This document shows, piece after piece, positions 17,407 to 23,669 of a stretch of 64,000 nucleotides of DNA; the stretch's first letter is position 1; every line of letters begins with the position of its first letter. The stretch lies in assembly GCA_020060625.1 (NCBI GenBank), contig JAGUZU010000083.1, forward strand, positions 1-64,000, given 5' to 3'. The notes beneath the pieces are model-generated. The model saw only the letters and a program-made list of their open reading frames with translations, was not told where the DNA came from and did not search any database. The DNA is from Anaerolineales bacterium. GTDB lineage: Bacteria; Chloroflexota; Anaerolineae; Anaerolineales; Villigracilaceae. The translations under genes were made by a program, and so were the position numbers.

Positions 17407-18135
17407 ATGACAAGGTGGAAATACGCTTTATATCGTTCGCTTTGGGGCGCGCTTGACCTGCTCTTCCCGCCTTTATGTGGCGGCTGCGGGAGACCCGGTT
17501 CGCGTTGGTGTGTGGACTGCCGAAAACGCGTGAAGGTGTTGGACGGCAGTCTCTGTGATGTTTGCGGGCTCCCGCAGGAGGCGACCGGCGTATGCGAAGA
17601 TTGCCTCGCTTCAAGACCGAAGTTTCGCGCATTGAGGTCGTGGGCGATCTTCGACGACCCCATCCAGAACGCGCTCCACAAACTGAAATATCGAAGAGAT
17701 ATTTCCATGGGGGACACGCTTGCATCCGAAATGCTTCCCTTTGTGGAAAAATTGAATTGGGATGTCGATCTGATTGTCCCCATTCCGTTGGGGCGCCAAA
17801 GATTGAAGGAAAGAGGATATAATCAGGTTGCGATGGTTGCAAAACCGCTCTCGATCGCGCTTGGACTTCGATATGCGCCGGATCAGTTGGCGCGCTGCAA
17901 AGAGACGCGTTCGCAGGTGGGATTGACAAAGGCAGACCGCCGCCGGAACGTTCAGGGCGCGTTTCGAGCCGGCGCGGGTGTGAACGGGAAAAATATCGTC
18001 GTCATGGACGACGTTTCAACCACAGGAGCGACCCTTTCCTCGAGCGCGGAAGCGCTTTACCTGGCGGGCGCCAAACATGTTTTCGCGTTGACAGTCGCGC
18101 GCGCGCTGCCTCATCATGGATTGGGGCGCGCGTAG
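17407..18135 (+). CDS. comF: ComF-family phosphoribosyltransferase-like protein
   Basis: The 242-residue protein starts at the ATG at 17407 with AAGGGAGAG just upstream. It begins with two CxxC pairs, 'CGGCGRPGSRWCVDCRK' and 'CDVCGLPQ...CEDC', a double zinc ribbon typical of ComF. The phosphoribosyltransferase part has 'VDLIVPIPLGRQRLKERGYNQ' and the PRPP loop 'IVVMDDVSTTGATL' near 195-208. ComF proteins aid natural DNA uptake in several bacteria, though the reaction is not established. Its place after tadC is suggestive, since Tad-type pili can take up DNA. Confidence 0.9.
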   Translation: MTRWKYALYRSLWGALDLLFPPLCGGCGRPGSRWCVDCRKRVKVLDGSLCDVCGLPQEATGVCEDCLASRPKFRALRSWAIFDDPIQNALHKLKYRRDISMGDTLASEMLPFVEKLNWDVDLIVPIPLGRQRLKERGYNQVAMVAKPLSIALGLRYAPDQLARCKETRSQVGLTKADRRRNVQGAFRAGAGVNGKNIVVMDDVSTTGATLSSSAEALYLAGAKHVFALTVARALPHHGLGRA

Positions 18136-18178
18136 CGCGTTTTGTTTGTGGCTTGACATCCCAATAAAGGAGGACCTT

Positions 18179-18742
18179 ATGTCCAACAAAGTGGAAGTTC
18201 AGACACGTCAGATTCGCTTGACCGAAAGGATCGAAGAGTACGTTAACAAGAAAGCGGGCAATTTGGATCATTACCTGCCCGCAATCGATGAGGCGCGCGT
18301 GGAACTGTCCCATTACAAGGCGGCGCGCGACGCCAACGACCGTAATGTGGCGCAAATTACCGTTTTGGGCAAGGGCTTTACCCTCCGCTCCGAAGAGCGC
18401 GCCGATGAAGCGCTGGCAGCGTTCGATCAGGCGTTGGATAAAATGCAGCGCCAGATCGAAAGATATAAAGGTAAAAAATATCACGGGCGCGGCGACGGGC
18501 GTTCCGCGGCGGAGGTCGTGGAGGACATTATTGACGAAGAGACGGGCGAACTTTCCCCGCTCTTTGCAAAACGGAAGAAGTTCGTGCTGTATCCGATGAC
18601 CGAGGACGAGGCGTTGGTGCAAATGCGCAATCTCGGTCACGATAACTTCTTCATCTTTTACAATGCCGAGACGAGCAAGATCAATGTGTTGTATCGCAGG
18701 CGCAATGGAAGTTACGGCTTGATCGAACCTGAACTTGGATAG
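18179..18742 (+). CDS. hpf: Ribosome hibernation-promoting factor, long form
   Basis: The 187-residue protein starts at the ATG at 18179 behind a strong AAAGGAGGA (18166-18174). The N-terminal half is the S30AE domain ('VEVQTRQIRLTERIEEYVNKKAGNLDHYL'), which binds the 30S decoding centre. The C-terminal half (about 130-187) has 'KKFVLYPMTEDEALVQMRNLGHDNFFIFYNAET', the dimerisation domain of long HPF. It should pair two ribosomes into inactive 100S particles in stationary phase. A palindromic repeat and a bidirectional terminator follow. Confidence 0.94.
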   Translation: MSNKVEVQTRQIRLTERIEEYVNKKAGNLDHYLPAIDEARVELSHYKAARDANDRNVAQITVLGKGFTLRSEERADEALAAFDQALDKMQRQIERYKGKKYHGRGDGRSAAEVVEDIIDEETGELSPLFAKRKKFVLYPMTEDEALVQMRNLGHDNFFIFYNAETSKINVLYRRRNGSYGLIEPELG

Positions 18743-18743
18743 C

Positions 18744-18786
18744 GTGTAGGACAAGTGTAGGACAAGTCTATAGACTTGTCCTACAC
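18744..18786. repeat. Perfect 32-base palindrome with a direct half copy
   Basis: Sixteen bases at 18755-18770 (GTGTAGGACAAGTCTA) are followed directly by their exact inverse at 18771-18786. A direct partial copy, GTGTAGGACAA, precedes at 18744-18754. A shortened version of the same palindrome lies in frame inside tkt at 22717-22741. Confidence 0.85.
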
Positions 18787-18802
18787 GATAAGTTCACAGA
18801 AG

Positions 18803-18834
18803 AGCGGGCTGAATTTGCGTCAGTCCGCTTTTTG
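18803..18834. terminator. Terminator between hpf and the Lgt-like gene
   Basis: AGCGGGCTGA (18803-18812) pairs with TCAGTCCGCT (18820-18829), with one G-T pair, a seven-base loop and TTTTT after it. It lies between convergent genes; the plus-strand U-tract favours hpf. Confidence 0.8.
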
Positions 18835-18845
18835 ATTCTTTGGAG

Positions 18846-19586
18846 TCAGGAGGCTTGCTCCCGTTGTTTCTTGGAGGAAAGCCTCGCTTCGAGCATGACA
18901 AATGAAACTGCCAGCGCCACCCAGGCAATGACCTGCCCCTGACGGACTCCGTCGAGGATGAAGGCGCTGTCGCCGCGAAAAGCTTGGATGATGATCTGGC
19001 AGGAGGCTGTCAGCGCGGCGAAGGAGAGGAAGAGAACCCCCGGACGAGTGTTCGGTTTGACGAGCAGAATCAGGCTCAACGTCAAGAGGGAGGCGAGGAC
19101 TTCGTATATTTGAGTCGGATGGCGGGCGGCGTTCCACAGATAAATCCCCCAGGGAAGATCGGTTTCCATCCCAAAGGCGGTCCCCGCCGCGAGATGACTT
19201 AATACCAAACCGACTGCGAGAACGGCAAAGAAAGGCGTGAGGGAGTCGAGCGCATTCCAAAAAGGAAGCCCCTTGCGTTGACCGTACACAAACGCGGCGA
19301 TGGAAGCGACCGCCAGCCCGCCGAACGGGTCGAAGAGATCGGGATTGATGGAGACGATGCCGAGCGGACTTTTGGCGAAGGCGGAAATGTTTTGCAGGAT
19401 ATAAGAAATACGCCCGCCGACGACGAATGCAATCAACCCATAAAATGCGAGAGTGTTGAGGTCATCCTTTTGGATGCCGTGACTTTCGGCGCGGCGTTCG
19501 GCAAGCGTGAGACCAAGCCATGCGGCGATGACGAGCAGGATAAGATGGCGCGGCGGAGCAAAAAGATTCTGAAACAGGACAAGCAT
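18846..19586 (-). CDS. Lgt-like prolipoprotein diacylglyceryl transferase family protein
   Basis: The 246-residue protein has about seven hydrophobic helices. The clearest family mark is 'HPTQIYE' near residue 160, the conserved HPxQxYE of Lgt, with 'LPWGIYLWN' just before it. 'AFVVGGRISYIL' matches the GaRxxYV element. The segment that in Lgt holds R-x-x-N-F-x-N-x-E is here 'VLSHLAAGTAFGMETDLPWG', so the Arg-Gly-Asn-Phe-Asn signature is missing. It may be a divergent Lgt or a relative with another lipid donor or acceptor. The start follows the thioredoxin-like gene stop by one base, so the two are co-translated. Confidence 0.65.
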   Translation of the reverse strand: MLVLFQNLFAPPRHLILLVIAAWLGLTLAERRAESHGIQKDDLNTLAFYGLIAFVVGGRISYILQNISAFAKSPLGIVSINPDLFDPFGGLAVASIAAFVYGQRKGLPFWNALDSLTPFFAVLAVGLVLSHLAAGTAFGMETDLPWGIYLWNAARHPTQIYEVLASLLTLSLILLVKPNTRPGVLFLSFAALTASCQIIIQAFRGDSAFILDGVRQGQVIAWVALAVSFVMLEARLSSKKQREQAS

Positions 19587-19587
19587 G

Positions 19588-20127
19588 TTATTTCAACGCC
19601 TCCTCGATGCGGGTGCGGAGCAGGGCTTCGGACATGGGTCCGCCGATGACGACTTCGGTGATGATGCCCTGGCGGTTGATGAAGTAGGAGGAGGGCAGGG
19701 AGCGGACTTGATAGGCGCGCGCCACCTCTCCGGTTTCATCGAGCAGGATGGGAAAGGTGAGATTGAATTCCTCCACAAAGGGCGGGATGTCGAAGGGATT
19801 ATCCTGCACGGTGCTGTTGACTGCCAGCACGATAAAGCCGTCGTCCTTGTATTCCTCGTACATTTTTTGGATGGCGGGCATTTCCGAGCGGCAGGGCGGG
19901 CACCACGTTGCCCAGACGTTGATCAGCACAGCCTGCCCCTGCAACTCGGCAAGCGTGTAGGAAGCGCCAGACGGCGTTTTGAGGGTGAAATCGGGCGCGC
20001 GGAAGCCCGCCTGCGGGGCGGGACCGGCGGTTGTAGCGGACGCGCCTGTATCCGCGGAGAGGGCGATCCACGATGCGCCTGCGACGAGGATGAGAACGTA
20101 AAGGAGGATGCGTTGGGTTCGGTTCAT
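19588..20127 (-). CDS. TlpA/ResA-like membrane-anchored thioredoxin
   Basis: The 179-residue protein starts at the ATG at 20127. Residues 5-25 are a membrane anchor, followed by an Ala/Pro-rich linker. The thioredoxin-like domain has 'APDFTLKTPSGASYTLAELQGQAVLINVWATWCPPCRSEMPAI', with the redox pair in WCPPC, and the cis-Pro loop 'SLPSSYFINRQG'. It acts outside the cytoplasmic membrane as a thiol-disulfide reductant, often for cytochrome c or cupredoxin maturation. The oxidase genes 10 kb away would be plausible clients, but there is no direct link. The Lgt-like gene follows one base later. Confidence 0.9.
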   Translation of the reverse strand: MNRTQRILLYVLILVAGASWIALSADTGASATTAGPAPQAGFRAPDFTLKTPSGASYTLAELQGQAVLINVWATWCPPCRSEMPAIQKMYEEYKDDGFIVLAVNSTVQDNPFDIPPFVEEFNLTFPILLDETGEVARAYQVRSLPSSYFINRQGIITEVVIGGPMSEALLRTRIEEALK

Positions 20128-20161
20128 GTGATTTTGGAAGTACAATAGGAATGCTGGCTTA

Positions 20162-20167
20162 TATAAT
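20162..20167 (+). promoter_or_regulatory. TATAAT -10 box before the DUF429 gene
   Basis: TATAAT lies 29 bases before the ATG at 20197, in the gap between divergent genes. No -35 at 16-18 bases is convincing. Confidence 0.4.
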
Positions 20168-20196
20168 CAGTCATTCCGTCTTCGTTGAATCTTACT

Positions 20197-20958
20197 ATGT
20201 TTTTTGCAGACTCGGTTTTTGTCGGCGTTGACCCCACTTCGTCCCACAAGTCCTATACCTTTGCGGCGTTGGACAAGGGCTTGAATCTCGTCGCGCTTGC
20301 CGATGGTGAATTGGACGATGTCGCGGCGTTTCTTGGCGGGCAGCAATCCGTGGTGGTGGCGGTCAATGCGCCTGCGGGGGTCAACCGTGGGTTGGTGCGC
20401 GAGAAATTAAAGAAGGCGATGCTGACGCCTCATCAAATCCGCGCTGCGGAATATCGCCTGGCGGAACACGAATTGCGCGAACGCGGCATCGCCGTCACCG
20501 GCACGCCTGCAAAGGAAGCGCTGAGTCCCGGCTGGATGCAGTCCGGCTTTGCCTTGTACCGCAAATTGAACAAACTGGGGTTTAGGAAATATCCCGCCGA
20601 AAACGCGCCGCATCAAATCCTTGAAACCCACCCGCACGCTTGCTTTTGCGTTCTGGCTGGCGACGTGCCTTTGCCGAAACTGTCTCTGGAGGGAAAGTTA
20701 CAGCGGCAGCTGCTCCTCTACGAACGCGGTGTGCGCATCAGCGACCCGATGGAATTCTTCGAGGAGATCACCCGTTACAGAGTGATGAAAGGCGCCTGGG
20801 CGTTGGAACTGCTCTATTTGCCCGAACAACTCGACGCGTTGGTCGCGGCGTACACCGCATGGCTGGCGTCGAACAAGCCCGATCACACCTCGTTCGTTGG
20901 CGATCAAAAAGAAGGCATCATCATCCTGCCCGAAGCAAGCTTAAAAGAAAAATACTAA
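20197..20958 (+). CDS. DUF429-family protein (predicted RNase H-like fold)
   Basis: A 253-residue soluble protein. The N-terminus 'VFVGVDPTSSHKSYTFAALD' is the Asp-bearing first strand of an RNase H-like fold, and 'VVVAVNAPAGVNRG' is the second acidic-type strand, with Asn in place of the usual Asp (VAID/N-AP). The middle segment 'GFALYRKLNKLG' and 'ILETHPHACFCVLAG' correspond to the DUF429 E-x-x-P element. Members are predicted nucleases but no activity is proven to my knowledge. The ATG at 20197 is chosen over an upstream TTG. No ribosome binding site is evident. Confidence 0.75.
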   Translation: MFFADSVFVGVDPTSSHKSYTFAALDKGLNLVALADGELDDVAAFLGGQQSVVVAVNAPAGVNRGLVREKLKKAMLTPHQIRAAEYRLAEHELRERGIAVTGTPAKEALSPGWMQSGFALYRKLNKLGFRKYPAENAPHQILETHPHACFCVLAGDVPLPKLSLEGKLQRQLLLYERGVRISDPMEFFEEITRYRVMKGAWALELLYLPEQLDALVAAYTAWLASNKPDHTSFVGDQKEGIIILPEASLKEKY

Positions 20959-20996
20959 CCGAATGTTCACTACCGTGCAAACCTACCAAATCGAAT

Positions 20997-21082
20997 CGCC
21001 AAGTGTCGCCATGTCGCCATGCGACAAACGCCAAGGTCGCCAAGAAAGCCCTTAAAACTTGGCGGACTTGGCGTCTTGGCGG
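20997..21082. repeat. 'cgccaag' inverted repeat, copy 1
   Basis: Words CGCCAAG and GTCGCCA in the first half are answered by CTTGGCG and CTTGGCGG in the second half, giving a long imperfect hairpin upstream of tkt. Thirty bases at 21016-21045 are identical to 28930-28959 in the second copy at 28909-29008. Confidence 0.85.
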
Positions 21083-21119
21083 TAAAAAAAGCAAGATGTA
21101 CGGTAGAGAAACCGAATGG

Positions 21120-21133
21120 TAAAATACCGCCCA
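21120..21133 (+). promoter_or_regulatory. -10 box seven bases before the tkt start (leaderless candidate)
   Basis: TAAAAT at 21120-21125 is followed by seven bases and the tkt ATG at 21133. There is no Shine-Dalgarno sequence. The spacing equals that before the EamA gene (2722) and the membrane protein gene starting at 39829. Confidence 0.5.
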
Positions 21134-23106
21134 TGACAACCCCCGAACTTCAGAACAAGGCAATCAACACCCTTCGGTTTTTATCCGCCGACGGCGTCCA
21201 AAAGGCGAACTCCGGTCATCCCGGCTTGCCGATGGGAACTGCCGCAATGGCATACACCATCTGGACGCGCCACCTGCGTCATAACCCGCGCAACCCAAAA
21301 TGGGCGGGACGCGACCGCTTCATCCTTTCGGGCGGGCATGGTTCCATGCTTCTGTACTCGCTCCTCCATTTGACCGGGTACAACCTATCTCTCGAAGAGT
21401 TGCAAAACTTCCGTCAGTGGGGCAGCCTCACGCCCGGACACCCCGAATACGGCTTGACCCCCGGCGTGGAAGTCACCACTGGTCCGCTTGGGCAGGGCTT
21501 TGCAAATGGCGTGGGCATGGCAATTGCCGCTTCGCATCTCGCCGCTACCTTCAACAAACCCGGTCACGAACTCATCGATACGTTCATCTATGCCATCGTC
21601 ACCGACGGCGACCTGATGGAAGGCGTCGCCTCCGAAGCCGCATCGCTCGCGGGACATCTTTCGCTCGGACGTTTGATCTATCTCTACGACGATAACAAGA
21701 TTTCCATCGACGGCTCCACAGACCTCGCCTTCACCGAAGACCGCGCCAAACGTTTCGAAGCGTACAACTGGCACGTCCAGCGCGTGGACGACGGCAACGA
21801 TGTGGAGGCGATTGACCAAGCCATCATCAAAGCCAAAGCCGACCCGCGCCCGTCCATCATCATCTGCCGCACCATCATTGGTTTCGGCGCGCCGAATCGC
21901 CAGGGCACATCCAAGGCGCATGGCGAACCGCTCGGCGATGACGAACTGAACGCCGCCAAGGAGAATCTCGGCTGGGAAAAGGAACCGCGCTTCTTCATCC
22001 CCGATGACGTGCTGGCGTTTTATCGCAAAGCGATGGATCGCGGACGCGAACTCGAAGCCGATTGGAAACTGCGGCTCGAAGCCTACGCCCGCCTCTTCCC
22101 GGACCTGGGAGCTGATCTGACCCGCCGTTTGAGCGGAATCCTCCCCGAAGGCTGGGACGCCGCCATCCCAACCTTCCCTGCGGATGCAAAAGGCATGGCG
22201 ACCCGTGCCGCATCGGGCAAGGTCATCAACGCGCTCGCGCCCAAACTCCCCGAACTGATCGGCGGCTCCGCAGACCTGGCTCCCTCGAACAACACCAAAA
22301 TTGACGGCTTGCCCGCCTTCCAAAAAGACACCCCTGAAGGACGCAACTTCCACTTCGGCGTGCGCGAACACGCGATGGGGTCCATTCTCAACGGCATGTC
22401 CATTTTCGGCGGGGTGATTCCCTACGGCGGCACCTTCCTTGTCTTTGCGGATTACATGCGCGCGGCGATTCGTCTGGCGGCGCTTTCGCATTACCCTTCG
22501 ATTTTTATTTTCACGCACGACAGTGTCGGGCTTGGGGAGGACGGTCCCACACACCAGCCTATCGAGCATTTGACTTCCTTGCGGCTGATTCCGAATCTCG
22601 TGGTCATCCGCCCCGCCGACGCAAACGAGACCGCCCAGGCGTGGAAGGTCGCCATCTCGCGGCGCGACGCTCCCACCGTGCTGGCGTTGACCCGCCAAAC
22701 GGTCCCGACGCTGGATGTAGGACAAGTCTCTGACTTGTCCCGCGGCGCGTACGTGTTGAAAGACTTCGGCAAACCGGAGATCATCCTGATGGCATCCGGC
22801 TCGGAAGTCAGCCTCATTCTCGAAGCGGCGCAAAAACTCGCGGAAGAAGGCAGAGGCGTGCGCGTGGTGTCCTTCCCAAGTTGGGAACTGTTCGAGAAAC
22901 AGGATGAAGCCTATCGCGAGTCTGTGTTGCCGAAAAATATCCAGCGGAGACTCGCCGTCGAAGCAGGAACAACTCTCGGCTGGGAGCGATACGCGGCGTC
23001 CGTCATCGGCATCGAACGATTCGGCGCATCCGCCCCGTACAAAGTCATCTTCGAGAAACTTGGCTTCACAGTTGAGAATGTGGTGGCAAGGGCAAAGGAA
23101 TTGTAG
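21133..23106 (+). CDS. tkt: Transketolase
   Basis: The 657-residue enzyme has the usual length and all domains. '[18 protein letters not shown]' opens the pyrophosphate domain, '[17 protein letters not shown]' and '[20 protein letters not shown]' with GDG...N bind the thiamine diphosphate magnesium. The pyrimidine domain has '[16 protein letters not shown]' with the catalytic Glu, and '[20 protein letters not shown]'. It moves two-carbon units between sugar phosphates in the non-oxidative pentose phosphate pathway. Near residue 530 the C-terminal part carries an insertion, [12 protein letters not shown], encoded by a palindromic repeat (22717-22741). rpiB and tal-pgi follow, so the pathway is clustered. 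Confidence 0.96.
   Translation: MTTPELQNKAINTLRFLSADGVQKANSGHPGLPMGTAAMAYTIWTRHLRHNPRNPKWAGRDRFILSGGHGSMLLYSLLHLTGYNLSLEELQNFRQWGSLTPGHPEYGLTPGVEVTTGPLGQGFANGVGMAIAASHLAATFNKPGHELIDTFIYAIVTDGDLMEGVASEAASLAGHLSLGRLIYLYDDNKISIDGSTDLAFTEDRAKRFEAYNWHVQRVDDGNDVEAIDQAIIKAKADPRPSIIICRTIIGFGAPNRQGTSKAHGEPLGDDELNAAKENLGWEKEPRFFIPDDVLAFYRKAMDRGRELEADWKLRLEAYARLFPDLGADLTRRLSGILPEGWDAAIPTFPADAKGMATRAASGKVINALAPKLPELIGGSADLAPSNNTKIDGLPAFQKDTPEGRNFHFGVREHAMGSILNGMSIFGGVIPYGGTFLVFADYMRAAIRLAALSHYPSIFIFTHDSVGLGEDGPTHQPIEHLTSLRLIPNLVVIRPADANETAQAWKVAISRRDAPTVLALTRQTVPTLDVGQVSDLSRGAYVLKDFGKPEIILMASGSEVSLILEAAQKLAEEGRGVRVVSFPSWELFEKQDEAYRESVLPKNIQRRLAVEAGTTLGWERYAASVIGIERFGASAPYKVIFEKLGFTVENVVARAKEL
22717..22741. 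repeat. In-frame palindrome inside tkt
   Basis: GTAGGACAAGTC at 22717-22728 is answered by GACTTGTCC at 22732-22740. The core matches the perfect palindrome after hpf (18755-18786). It encodes about eight residues in a surface region between the pyrimidine and C-terminal domains. Confidence 0.8.
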
Positions 23107-23128
23107 CGCCGACTTAAGTCGGCGTTAC
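23103..23128. repeat. Short palindrome between tkt and rpiB
   Basis: GTAGCGCCGACTT (23103-23115) is followed directly by its inverse with one mismatch (23116-23128). It begins at the tkt stop codon and ends just before the rpiB ribosome binding site, so it could act as an mRNA hairpin between the two genes. Confidence 0.7.
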
Positions 23129-23138
23129 AGGAGTATTC

Positions 23139-23603
23139 ATGAAAGTTGTAGTTGGTTGTGACCACGGCGGTTTTCCATTGAAAGAAGTAGTCATTGAAGC
23201 GGTCAACGCATTGGGACATGAAGTGATTGACGTCGGCACGTTCAGCGTGGATGCGGTGGATTTTCCCGATTTCACGAAAAAAGTCGGCGAGAAGATCCAA
23301 AGCGGCGAAGCCGAGCGAGGAATTTTGATCTGTGGTTCGGGCGTCGGCGCGGCGATTGCGGCGAACAAGATGAAGGGTGTGTATGCCTCGATCTGTCACG
23401 ACACGTATTCCGCCGCGCAGGGCGTTATGCACGACGCGATGAACGTCCTCTGCCTCGGCGGGCGCGTGATTGGACCCGAACTCGTGAAAGTGCTTGTGCC
23501 TTCTTTTTTGAATGCCGAATATCTGGGCGATAAAACAGGCGGGGAACGTTATGCCCGCAGAGTTGGGAAGATCAGGACGATGGAAGAAGAAAATGATGCG
23601 TGA
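23139..23603 (+). CDS. rpiB: Ribose-5-phosphate isomerase B
   Basis: The 154-residue protein starts at the ATG at 23139 behind ACAGGAG. 'VGCDHGGFPLKE' (residues 5-16), the phosphate-binding 'CGSGVGAAIAANKMKGVYAS' with the catalytic Cys near 67, and 'NVLCLGGRVIG' are RpiB hallmarks. It interconverts ribose 5-phosphate and ribulose 5-phosphate, feeding transketolase encoded just upstream. The last residues and the TGA stop lie in a 'gatgcgtgat' repeat. Confidence 0.94.
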   Translation: MKVVVGCDHGGFPLKEVVIEAVNALGHEVIDVGTFSVDAVDFPDFTKKVGEKIQSGEAERGILICGSGVGAAIAANKMKGVYASICHDTYSAAQGVMHDAMNVLCLGGRVIGPELVKVLVPSFLNAEYLGDKTGGERYARRVGKIRTMEEENDA

Positions 23604-23650
23604 TGCGTGATACGTCGATCACGCACCACGCATCACGCCACACGCATCAT
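23593..23650. repeat. 'gatgcgtgat / atcacgcat' inverted tandem repeat
   Basis: Words GATGCGT and GATACGT in the first half are answered by ACGCACC, ACGCATC and ACACGCATCAT. It spans the stop codon of rpiB and ends before the CAGGAG of tal-pgi. Its word set is that of the in-frame repeats at 7193-7252 and 52063-52083. Confidence 0.75.
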
Positions 23651-23669
23651 TTCAGGAGCATTTATTATC

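Noticed and set aside
21385-22833. Long minus-strand frame opposite tkt (482 codons)
   Set aside because: Tkt motifs fill the plus strand; the minus frame mirrors its codon bias.
23607-23669. Upstream start for tal-pgi giving 21 more residues
   Set aside because: That stretch is translated repeat (His/Arg-rich), and the ATG at 23670 has CAGGAG in front.
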